DNA of 64,000 nucleotides from Xenoacremonium recifei (taxonomy: Eukaryota; Ascomycota; Sordariomycetes; Hypocreales; Nectriaceae): NCBI GenBank assembly GCA_012184525.1, contig WOFQ01000007.1:372001-436000 (forward strand). The letters run 5' to 3'. Below the pieces are notes generated by a model, which saw nothing but the letters and a program-made list of their open reading frames with translations, was not told where the DNA came from and did not search any database. The position numbers were made by a program, and so were the translations under genes. Below, piece by piece: positions 34,201 to 44,270 of this stretch. The first letter of the stretch is position 1. The number at the start of each line of letters is the position of its first letter.

Positions 34201-35049
34201 ATCCTAGGAAAGCTGCTGACGTGTTTGACTCGAGTTTCGCTGAGGCGGGCTTGATACAAGCGCCTTGTTCACAGCCAGCTTGCCAGCCTCCCGCCTCGCT
34301 CGGCTCGCTTATGCTCTAGCGCAGGTGAAGGATACAGACGTCGTCCGAAAGGGCTAGCTAAGCAAGGCCTTCTTCGTATTAGCATCTTGGCTTGAGACAA
34401 TGTCTATCACGAGGGTTAACAGTGAGGCGGAGGCTTGCCAATACCTGCTTCTGACGGGAGCTGCCTCTGCAATACCGGGCTCGTAGCCTTTGGGAGAAAG
34501 CGGTGTAGGTTCTCAACTTTGATCCTCAAGGTGGTCAAAATTTTTGCGAGGGAGCAAATATCATCGGCCACGTCAGCAAGGTCGCCGTAATATATATAAT
34601 GGGATGTCTTGACCTGGGTGTTGTGAGAACTTCATTCTCTTGCAATAGACCAAAGTAGAGGCTTCCAATTGCCAACAGAGGGAAGGAGCGGGCTTCATAC
34701 CTACCTGTCTTGGCCATTGCCGTCGGCACCTTCCTAGAGTTCAGAGAAGAGACGCACGACTTCAGGATCCTTCCTCAGACTGTGAGGCAGCCATGGATTT
34801 TCTTGCAACTAACAGACACATCCGCCATCACCACCTTGGGCGGCAAAAGTACCATTATCAACATCATCATCAACACCACCATCACCACCTGTGTGATTCC
34901 AACGTTAAAAGTCCATCGGCATCGTCCACTTCATCTATTATAACATCTCCACTAATATCATTGTCGCGACGGCGTACGTAGACTCAAAACGTTGCTACTC
35001 TCCAGGCCGAGGCTCGTGGGTTACGCGACGACATACCACCGCTATTATA
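31229..35049. other. Long gene-poor stretch between separase and the C6 regulator
   Basis: This 3.8 kb region is by far the longest without a recognisable gene. All open frames are short and none resembles a known family or joins plausibly by splicing. It has ordinary base composition, not the AT-rich look of RIP-mutated transposons. It contains a telomere-like motif near 32.37 kb, a 12-bp tandem pair (CATAGAGGAAAT) near 33.28 kb, and ATC/ACC simple sequence near 34.86 kb. It may be an extended promoter for the regulator or hold a non-coding transcript; the sequence alone does not decide. Confidence 0.5.
32365..32395 (+). repeat. Short interstitial telomere-like motif
   Basis: Three spaced cores (TAACCCCTAACC, then CCTAACCC) resemble the CCCTAA strand of the fungal telomere repeat. 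It is far too short and imperfect to be a telomere and lies between ordinary genes. Confidence 0.4.
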
Positions 35050-35792
35050 GCTAGCTGCGTCGCGATCACTCACACTCGCCAGACGTTACCTTCTCGGCGG
35101 AGAAACGCATTGGCAAGCAGGAGCTCCGCCAGCTCGCACGCGCACACACTCGACGTCTCGCTCGCCTCGCCTTGCCTTGGCTTGCCTCGCCGCGTCTCGC
35201 GCCGCCGCCACTTGGCTGCAACACTCTCCCGTGCTCGTCCTCGTCCAAGGTACTTCTTCTTCTGCTCTGCCTCATCTTCCTGCTCGTCGTATGGGCCGAA
35301 CTGACCGTCTACCCCACAGGTCCCGTCCACGACGCACCCCTCCCCGGCCCCCTGACCACCGGGCCTATCGCGCGCCCAGCTTTAGAATTCTCCAGCGGCG
35401 CCATCTCCACCAAAAAGCCTTTAAACGGGACCCCCCAGCTTCGACGGCTCTTCCTCTTCCACACCCTGCGCCGGTCCCAGGACCTCGACTTTTTCCCTCC
35501 TGCGTCGCCAATTCCTCTCCTACAGCCTCGCGACCCGAGGGTCGACCGAACCTCCTCGATTCGCGCCTCCAGCTACTCCTCCGTCCAACCCGGTGGCTGT
35601 TCCGCCGGGTGGCTGCTCGGCCGCTTCTTACACCAACGATCCTATCGCTCTAGGAGGGGCCCGGGCCTGACGTACCGGCTGCCGTGCGGGGAGCTGCTGA
35701 GGTCCCTCTTGCGGTGCCGCGCGCCCAGCAAATGTCGAGACGCAGATCCAAGCTCCCCCGAGCTGCCCAACATCACGGGTGGTCGTTGAACC
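35050..35792 (+). promoter_or_regulatory. Probable spliced 5' leader of the C6 regulator
   Basis: A pyrimidine-rich stretch with CTCGC/CTTGC repeats (35157-35220) looks like a transcript-start or leader region. A good intron lies at 35250-35319: GTACTT donor, ACTGAC branch site and CCCCACAG acceptor, 70 nt. After its removal the leader is about 470 nt with a single ATG, at 35732, which opens an overlapping upstream ORF. Confidence 0.45.
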
Positions 35793-35962
35793 ATGTCATC
35801 TCAACCCCACCGCCTGAATCGCCACGAACAAGACCATCACGACCAAAATGCTCTTCCACCTCACAACACCTCCCAACAGCTCTACAACGCCGCCGCCCCC
35901 AACGCCCAGATTGCCCCCGGACTGTCCCCCGCCACCGCTCTCATGGGCACTCCGCGTTTTGA
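35732..35962 (+). promoter_or_regulatory. Overlapping upstream ORF of the C6 regulator
   Basis: A 76-codon frame starts at 35732, 61 bases before the regulator ATG (35793), in another frame, and ends inside the coding region at 35962. Its ATG has C at -3, while the main ATG has A at -3, so leaky scanning to the main start is plausible. Repression of the regulator is an inference. Confidence 0.4.
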
Positions 35963-38900
35963 CAGTTTCCATTTCTCTTTTCCAGGTGCCTTGGATTCCT
36001 CCAATGTCGTCCATCAGCAACAGCCCGGCGTCGGCGGCCATGGCCTCGACGGATATCCTCACACCGGTCAGATGCCTGCCGTCGAAGCCTCCCGCCCAGC
36101 ACAGCAGGTCTCCTTCCTCGGCGCGTCCATGGGGAATACGACGCAGCACGACCGGAGCCTTAGTTTGGAGGGTTCCGACGGCATCCCCCAGGACGAAATG
36201 TCCCTCTTGGCTGCCTCCTCAGACGAGCCTATGGTTGAGGATTTTGCATCAACAGCTCTGAGGTCTGTCGAAGGCGTCGAGTCTGCCGGCGACCCTATGC
36301 CTTGGGGGCAGAAGCGCAAGGCTCCCCCCGCCTGGAGTGAAATGAAAACGAAGGCCGGCAAAGATCGGAAGCGTCTTCCACTCGCATGCATCGCTTGTAG
36401 GAGGAAAAAGATCAAATGCTCGGGCGATTTCCCAGCATGTTCGCACTGCGTTCGTGCCAGGATCCCCTGTGTTTATAAGACCAGTACCAGAAAACCGACA
36501 CCTCGTACCGACTACACGTTAATGCTAGATAAACGGATCAAGCGTATGGAAGATCGTCTCATCAAGGCTGCCCCGAAGTCTTCCGAGGAGGGAACTACGG
36601 CCATCGTTACGAGGGCTGTCGTCAAGCCCGAGTTTCCACATACCGTCAAGAAGCGCACCGCTGAGCAAGCATTTGCCAATCTTTTGGCAAACACATCTGG
36701 CTCAGGTGCTGCGGTTGATGACCGACCAAACGCCTTGGCAGCTCAGGAGGCGGAGGAGAAGAAGCTTATGCGAGAGGGCCGCGAGTCGTTACCAAAGAAA
36801 GACCAACAACATTATCTTTCAGAGGTCTTCTTTCGTTCCGTTTACGGCCAGACCTACCATCTCCTACACAAACCCAGCTACATGCAGCAGCTAGAGTAAG
36901 TCCCTGACATTCATTTGGATCCTATTTCTGGTGGTTTTGTAAGCTAACCGTGGACAGAGACGGAACGCTTCCCCCCGTGCTGATACTTTCTGTCTGCGCC
37001 ATCTCCGCGAGGTTCGCCCAAAACAATAACTCGAATGACCAGGTGCCACGGTTTCTACGTGGAGAAGCATGGGCCTCCAAGGCAAGGGATATATGTACGC
37101 GCAATTACGACACCCCGAACTTGACTATCCTTACATGTCTCCTGATCTTGGGGTTACACGAATTCGGGACCTGTCAAGGGGGCCGCAGCTGGGCGCTTGG
37201 TGGCCTGGCAATCCGAATGGCCTTTGCCCTTCAGCTTCACAAGGACTTGGACTACGACCCGATGAGGCGTGATGAACAGGTCAAGTTGACCGTCACGCAA
37301 CGTGAACTTCGGAGACGACTCATGTGGGCGTGCTTCATGATTGACCGGTTCAACTCTTCCGGGACTGATAGGCCTATGTTCATCCGCGAAGAGACAATCG
37401 AGATACCACTACCTGTCAACGAAAAGCTTTTTGAGCATGGCGGTACAGGCCCGACCCAGCGACTCGACGGTCAGGTGGTGCGTCCAGCGACTATCGACGC
37501 CGCTCTAGATGAGAAGGAGGCCATGGGCACCGCCGCACATGTGATACGGGCTGTTGCAGTCTGGGGCCGAATCATCACGTACCTCTATCAGAAAGGGACT
37601 GCAGCAAAGACCGAACCGATCTGGGATGAAGGCTCCGAGTTTGCCGCTCTCGCTCGTGACGCCCTGGGGTTTCCGTCAACTCTTCCAGATTCGCTGAAGT
37701 ATACGCACGAAAACATCAAGAAGCACATGCTTCAGGAAAAGTCCAACCAATTCCCGCTGCTTCACATCATTGCGCAACAAAATATTTTGTTCCTGAACCA
37801 AGCTGGATTCACGACGATGGGTGTTCGACAGGATGCACCAAACGATTTCTTCAACAAGCTGAGCACGGGGATGTTCTCGGCCGCTCGGCTTATTTCAGAT
37901 GTGCTCATGCACGTTGAAAGGTCAGGGTGTATCGTCACTGCACCTTTCGTTGGATACTCGGCCCTATGTTCAGCAAAGGTACTTGTTTGGGGCATGGCAT
38001 CAGGGGGTGCAGAGATCAAAGATGCAGCTGTAGCGAGTACCAACCACAACATAAAGTATCTCGAGAAGGTAGAGAAGTACTGGGGCATCTTTCACTGGAT
38101 GCTGGAGGACTTTCGTGCTCATTATCTAAAGACACTCAATCCGAAGCAAACCGGGAGACTGCCAAAGGGAACCAACGAAAAGTCACCTCCCCTACTTCAG
38201 TACGGAGATTGGTTCAAGAGATATCCACGCGGGTTGTCTGCCACTGAACTTGCGGATCCTTCCAAAGGGAGATCAAAGGACGCTGATCAGGCTGCTTTGG
38301 AGGGAAATCCATCGCTGCAATCAGTTGATGACTTCCTCTCAGGCCTGTCATCCGAGCCCAAGCCAGAGACCGAAGAACCGCGTCGAAAAGCCTTGAGTCG
38401 CAAGCGACGGTCGATATCGGATAAGAGGTCATCACAATCCATGCAACCGCAAAGTCAGGGGCAAGACGAGCCACAAGATCAACGGGGACAACGCCGACAA
38501 TCACAACCACAACCAGAGCCACCCCAGAATTTGCAAGCTTACCGCCCACGGCAAAAGAGCTTCCAACAACAATTCGAACAGCAGCAGCAACAGCAACATC
38601 AACAGCCACAGCTCCACCCGTCCCAGCTCCATCAGATGCCTCCTATCATGGGGTCAACCATGCCGGACCCAATGGCACTCGACACCGGGCCGCACCGAAG
38701 CGCCACCGGAGCCTTCATGGCACATACTAGTGGTCCCTCGAGCTTCAGCACCCTTCCCACGGCATCGCAAACCCAAGATCCAGGCTTTCACGCCATTTCG
38801 CCCGTGACACCAGTCGGGCTAAGCCAATACCCAAATCAGGCCTCGCTCTATCCTGACTTTCTGGCCGGTCACAATCAGCAAGGGAATCTCCTCCAGCCCC

Positions 38901-39229
38901 TCGATGGCATGCCGAGCTATTATGGGATGGAAGGCGGGAGCTTCGCTCCACCCCCAAACATGGATCCTACCTTTGATTGGGATGGCCTCCTTGGTCCACC
39001 GCTTCCCAATAACCTTGACAGCCATGTCCTAGGATCCAATCTCGTCAGCGGCATGTCTGGTATGACGGGACACGAGGCGTCTCCAGCTTGGTTTGAACCC
39101 TTTAACATGGAGCAGATTCCTAACATGAAGGGCCCCGACCTTGGGATGGGAGGTGCGGACATGTTAGGCCCGGCGCCTGAAGACAATCCGGCCGGTCCAA
39201 CAACTTCAGATCTTGCAAAAGGTCCATAA
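35793..39229 (+). CDS. Zn(II)2Cys6 transcription factor with fungal-specific domain
   Basis: Two exons, 35793-36895 and 36958-39229, giving about 1,124 aa. The binuclear zinc cluster spans residues 199-226 with spacing C-x2-C-x6-C-x6-C-x2-C-x6-C, preceded by a basic run (DRKRLPLACIACRRKKIKC). A linker with a short coiled coil (LMLDKRIKRMEDRLIKA) follows. The fungal_trans middle domain contains LHKPSYMQQLEDGTLPPV across the splice and LGLHEFGTCQGGRSWALGG. The last ~350 residues are Gln/Pro/Met-rich and likely activating or disordered. An in-frame TGA lies two codons before the ATG, so this is the first start in that frame. Target genes are unknown. No metabolic cluster surrounds it, which suggests a trans-acting regulator. 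Confidence 0.88.
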
Positions 39230-39694
39230 TCTCATTCATTGCATAGTTTCTTTCATTTTCTTTTGGATTTAAGGGCCTGTATACCTGGATGTTCAGGATG
39301 AATTACGAAAGGGGGATCAAAGCCTGGAAAGGAGAGACCATGGGGGACGGTATTTCTCGGATAGGGTCGCGTGAAAAGGGGCGGCGCCAAAAAGGAGGTC
39401 TTCTCACTGTATTCTCTATATAATATATACCCGAAGTAGTCACGTTCGAAATAACGCTGGTCGAGTAAGCGATGACCAGACGAGAGGGAGGGAGGGGGGT
39501 AGGCAAATAGAAAAACCATTTGTAATTATCAGATGATACTGCCGCGATTTGTGATTCCCAGGCCTAGTGCCATGCAATATGATTTTGAGACTCCAGTCGA
39601 ACGCCGGTGGCTTACACTATTATATCCAACGTTTAGCCATGGTACATGTGAAGAGCAGCTAAGAGACAAGAGATGTGATGCCGGGCCAGACCGT
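39230..39694. other. Convergent 3' region C6 regulator / kri1
   Basis: 465 bp between facing stop codons, with an AT-rich patch near 39415-39430. Presumed to hold both 3' UTRs. No gene or repeat seen. Confidence 0.55.
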
Positions 39695-41748
39695 CTAAGC
39701 CTCGACGCCACCCGCCTTCTTCCCCTTGGACCTCTTTCTCTTCTTCTTCCGCGCCCCCACATCTCCCACAACATTCCCCTCCTCCGCCTCCTCCTCACCA
39801 CCCTCATCTCTCGCTTTGCTCTTGCGCTCCTTCTTCCCGCGCTGCTGCTGCACCGGCTCCTCAGCACCCTCCTCGCCCAGCAGTTTCTCAAAGCCATAGG
39901 TTGGACCCGTGCGCTCAAACTCAGACCCGAAGACGTCGCGGCGCCACTGGCGCAGGCGGGCCTTCTTGCCGAGCTTCTTGCGGTCGCGGCGCTTCTTCTC
40001 TTCCTCGCGGAAGGTGGCGAGCTTCTTGAGGCCGGCGAAGTCGTTGAGGGCGGCGTCGGAGGGCGCGAGGAGGATGTCGCGCGCGGTGAGGCCGAAGGAC
40101 TGCGGGGAGGTTTCGCGGTAGCGGAAGGGCCCGGCGGCGGCGGAGGAGGAGGGTTGGGAGAGGAGGTCGTGGTTGGTGAGGCCGAGCTTGGCGTCGACGA
40201 GGGCTTCGAGCTTGGAGCGCTGTTGGCGCGCTTGTTTTTGGGCTTCCTTGCGGGCTTTCTTGTGGTCGACTTTGCGTTTCTTGGAGGGGGGTGAGTCCGA
40301 GTCCGAGTTCGAGGCGTTGTCGTCTTGGTCGAGATCTGCACCACCACGTTCGCCATCCTCGACGTCGCTGAGGGAGACAGCGGGCTTTTCCTCATCGTCC
40401 TCGAAGTCTGGGATAATGTCCTTGATGTCGATGTCGTCATCCCACTTGGGTTTCTTGGGATGTTTCTTCTTCTTATTCTCCTCATCCTCACCCTCAGATA
40501 CGGGAGGTTCGTCTTCTTGTGCGTAGTAGTCGTCACCGAAGCGCTTCAACATTTCCTCTTCCCACTTGTCGTCTTCCCACGCATCATCCAAGAACTTCAT
40601 CCAGTCCTCGTCCGTGAGTTCCTTGCCCACAGCACCAGCAGCATGCTTAATCTTGCGTAGCTTCTCCTCGGCCTCGTCGAGTTTGAGTTTCCGGAGTCGG
40701 GCCTTTTCCTCCTGGCGCTCACGCTTCTCTGCCGCCTTGCGCTCTTTCTCCAGCTCTCGTTGACGTTTTCGACCCGTCTTCTCTTCTCTTCGTACGGACC
40801 GTGAGGCAGCGACGTCTCGCGCATATGATCGCAGGACCTCATTGCTCTTCTCAGGGTCCTCGAAGCGCATGTTATAAGCATGCTCGATCTCGTCCGCGCG
40901 GTCATCATCTTCTCCGTCATCGGACTCGAAAGCCTTCCAGTTTGATCCATCGGCTGGGACCCAGGCGCGAGCGGCCATGAAGTTGGACAGGAAATTTTCC
41001 GGATCCTTGTCTGCGTTCGTCACGTCCACGTCTGAAATCTTTTTCTTCATCGCTGCCGACCGTGAAGGGTGAACTCCGTTTGAGTCAGTCTTCGCGGGAG
41101 CTTTCCGCTTCATGAAACCGTCCTCGTCTGAATCGTCCGAGTCCACTGCAGCGTGCATCTCAGACACAATTGACTTCTTCAAGGCATCTTGTTCCTGATT
41201 GTAGGTCTGGGGAACATCGTCCTCGTCGTCAGAAGCACCGACATCTCCTCGCAAGTACTTTTCGCGATGGTAATCTTTGAGGTACACTGGCTTCTCCTTC
41301 TTCTCCTTCGGTTGTGCCTCGGCATTGGCATCGTCGTCGGGCGTGAAGAAAGTGGTGGTCTTGTCGTAAACTTTGGGGTCCTTATTACGGATAGCCTGTA
41401 GTGTCGCTGATATTTGAGCATCGAGATCCTCTGTAGCGAGAAAACCGTCCTCGTCTTCCTCCTCATCTGAAGAAGAATCGTCGTCGTCGTCGCCGCCGCC
41501 CTTTGCACCATTCTTGAACTTTTCCTCTACTACGAAACGTTAGTCATGAAAGCCGAGCCATTTACCGCAGTAGCCCTACATCTTTGCCTCTCTTCACGCT
41601 TCTTGTTGTGCTCAAATCGTCGCGCGAACTCCTCGTTCACCTTGAAGCCGGCCTGCGATACAGCTGCCCCTCCTTCTTCGGACTCGGAATCGCTGTCGTC
41701 GAGGAGGGCCCGCTTGGAGCGTTTGGGGTCTGCCGAAGCTGCAGCCAT
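39695..41748 (-). CDS. kri1: Ribosome biogenesis protein Kri1
   Basis: Two exons, 41580-41748 and 39695-41529, giving 667 aa. Kri1 is a nucleolar partner of Krr1 needed for 40S subunit assembly. The start MAAASADPKRSKRALLDDSD is followed by VNEEFARRFEHNKKREERQR. Splicing a 50-nt intron (GTAGGG donor, GACTAAC branch site) leads into LEEKFKNGAKG and an Asp/Ser run. EEDEDGFLATEDLDAQI, KPVYLKDYHREKYLRG and ENFLSNFMAARAWVP are conserved Kri1 blocks. The C-terminal domain contains AKLGLTNHDLL, LLAPSDAALNDFAGLKKLA and TYGFEKLLGEE, and ends in basic nucleolar-type signals. Many residues are Lys/Glu/Asp, so other frames look long but are shadows. Confidence 0.92.
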
Positions 41749-42350
41749 TTCTGACAGTTACCGAGCAGACTTCAGGAGAATTGGGTGGTTTTTCTGTGCA
41801 GAGATTCAAAATATCAAAACGCAGACTCTTGATCAAAAAGTTGGGTTGCACCCACTAGCGGAGCCGTCTCAGAGCTTCTTTTTTTTCTGCCGTTCTCAAA
41901 ATTTTGGCGGGGAGCGGGCGGTGACGGCGCAACATTGATCCGCAGCGCATGCAACGGACCCTTAGCTAGACCCGAGGTGCCCCTCCACCAGCCACACCTC
42001 AATTGCACCAATCAGCGACAGTCCCTTCAGTGGCAGCCGCAGCTCTTACAGCGGGCTGTCACCTCAAACTCGTCATCGTCAGCCGAGCGGGTGGGTGGTT
42101 CCAGCGCTACCTTACAGGGGGGGTTTCTCAGCCACTGACTTTGGACTGCCTTCGACTCCATGCGGTCGTCCCGACTTTCGCCTTATCCATCACCATCCAT
42201 CCACCTACGCCATCGCTCTACAAGGCAGCCAGATTCGCCCAGAGGCAACCACAAATTGACACTCTCCGTTTGGCTCTTCTTTTGCTCGCCCTAGACTTTC
42301 CGCAACCTTGAAACCATCAGCTATCCTGAACCGCCGCAACGCAAAGCAAG
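41749..42350. promoter_or_regulatory. Divergent promoter kri1 / ypt5 with CCAAT box
   Basis: 602 bp between two divergent starts. CCAATCAGCG at 42008-42017 contains the CCAATCA preferred by the fungal CBC (Hap2/3/5) complex. The same ten bases occur in the snd2/cdc27 divergent promoter at 60978. The ypt5 side is rich in CCATC/CACC, as is usual for leaders here. Confidence 0.4.
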
Positions 42351-43173
42351 ATGGCAGACTCGGCGCCCAAGCCCAGCAGCAGCGTCAAGCTTGTGCTTCT
42401 TGGTGAAGCCGCTGTTGGAAAGGTATGGCCCTTCGACACTCCGATACCGCGATGAATACGTTGGGTTGACTCTCGCGACAGTCCTCGCTCGTTTTGCGAT
42501 TCGTCAACAATGATTTCCAGGAAAACAAGGAGCCTACTATCGGTGGTAAGTGATGCCGGAGTTTCCGCAACGCCTCGTTCTTCAGCGATGGCTAACAACC
42601 TTTTCAACAGCCGCCTTTTTAACCCAGAAGTGCAACCTCCCGACCCGGACGATCAAATTTGAGATTTGGGATACCGCCGGCCAAGAACGATTTGCCTCGC
42701 TCGCCCCCATGTACTACCGAAATGCTCAAGCTGCACTCGTCGTCTACGACCTCACGAAACCGACGTCGCTCGTCAAGGCCAAGCACTGGGTCGCCGAGCT
42801 GCAACGGCAAGCATCGCCTGGCATTGTCATTGCCCTGGTGGGCAACAAGCTGGATCTGACAGGCGGCTCTGCTGGCTCTTCGGCGGAGGACGGCGAGGAT
42901 GGCGACGACTCTGGCGACGCCCGGAAAGTGTCGACAGAGGAGGCACAGACATATGCCGAGGAGGAAAGCCTGCTATTCTTCGAGACCAGCGCAAAGAGTG
43001 GCCACAATGTGACGGAGGTATTTACGGCCATCGCCAACGCCATCCCCGAGACATCACTCAAGAGCGCGAGGGGTCCTGGGGCAACGGGCGCCGCGAGCAG
43101 GGGCACTGAGGAGCAACGGGTAAACCTGGGAGGGCCGAAGGATGCTGGAGCTAAGGACAGCTGTGCTTGTTAG
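42351..43173 (+). CDS. ypt5: Rab5-type small GTPase (Ypt5/Vps21)
   Basis: Three exons, 42351-42422, 42482-42545 and 42611-43173, giving 232 aa. Rab5 controls early endosome fusion and, in hyphae, long-range endosome motility. The spliced N-terminus MADSAPKPSSSVKLVLLGEA leads to the P-loop GEAAVGKSS. RFVNNDFQENKEPTIGAAF is the Rab5 effector region, WDTAGQERFASLAPMYYR is switch II, and NKLD and ETSAKSG are intact. An acidic Gly/Ser/Asp/Glu insert of about 22 residues follows NKLDLT. The C-terminus ends in Cys-Ala-Cys, the CxC motif for double geranylgeranylation. The GTPase signatures leave little doubt; which Rab5 paralogue this is cannot be told here. Confidence 0.93.
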
Positions 43174-44270
43174 TCGGCGAAGGAACAAACAGGCTGCCGC
43201 GAGAGAGGAGGCACAAAGTGCGAACTGGTTTTCTTGCCTTACTTCTTGTTTTCATGCTGTACGGTACCCTTTCATGCGAGCAGGTTTGCCTGGGACTGGA
43301 TGCAACGCGGAGCATCCCGGAGTTGACGTTGCGGGTGCTTTTGGAAGTCGAGTATGAGCTGGCCCTTAATTTTACCTAAGCGAACGGCCAGGCGGTCTCT
43401 TCTTGATGTGGCGAATGGCCAGCTGGCGTGAGTCTGGATCGTCGGGCCCCATTCTACAGAAGACAGCTGTGAATGCCGCCTAGAGTGTTCAGACGGAACG
43501 GAGCAGTGGTAATTGAGAAAGACGGAGAGCGAAGAGGAGATTCAGCGTTGTCCGACGGAGCGAGATGTCACAGGCTCGTAGCCTCATTTTTTTTAAAGTA
43601 GCCGCTTGATTAAACAATGGTAAATTGATTCGGGAGCTTATTCACCTGCTATGTACGTATTGAGATCTCATCTCACCTTTTCATCATTAAACTCGAGTCA
43701 ATGTCGAGGGCGGATATGAGCCTAGCTAGCCAGCGCCACTATCTGGGAACCACTCGTACCGTACGAAACGGCATAGGTCACGTGAGCAAGCGGCTTAGGC
43801 GTGTTCGTGGCAGCGCGCGTGTCACGAAGCTTGACGGGGATTTTTCTCGGCCATTGAATTCGCAGCTGCCATAATTGCTAACTGCGACGACCCGCTTTTC
43901 TGCCACCAGCCGTCTTGGCTAGTACCGTAAGTTATTCTGCAGCGTCAAACTCCTCACTTTGCCATCACAGGCAGCACAGCGAGCCTTGTCCATTCAATTT
44001 GAAGCAAACAGTCGCTTGTTTGTATGACGGAGTGAATTTGTGCGCCGTCTCTTTGTCCTGCTGTGCGTGCAAGGCCCAGGCTTTTCTCCTGACGTGGCCA
44101 CCTCTCGCGCTCACTATTCCTCTCCAACTCTTGATACTTTTTTCCACGGCGCCGTTTTCGCAAACAGCTCCCTTGCAACTTCAGACTCTTTTCCAACGAC
44201 TTGTGTCTTGCCTTCTACATCTCCTCCATGCCGCATCGCTATTCAGCCTAGGTGCTGTGTCCGGAACGAC
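43174..44270. other. Intergenic region ypt5 / RING gene
   Basis: 1.1 kb with the ypt5 3' UTR and the RING-gene promoter. It contains an A/T-rich patch near 43.59-43.63 kb and a palindromic TCACGTGA at 43778-43785, about 490 bp before the RING ATG. A GTAAGT near 43928 followed by a CACAG near 43970 could be a short leader intron. No gene seen. Confidence 0.5.

Noticed and set aside
39529..40536. 335-codon minus-strand frame within kri1
   Set aside because: Alternative frame of the Lys/Glu/Asp-rich kri1 exon; Ser/Pro/Arg/Thr-rich and without motifs.
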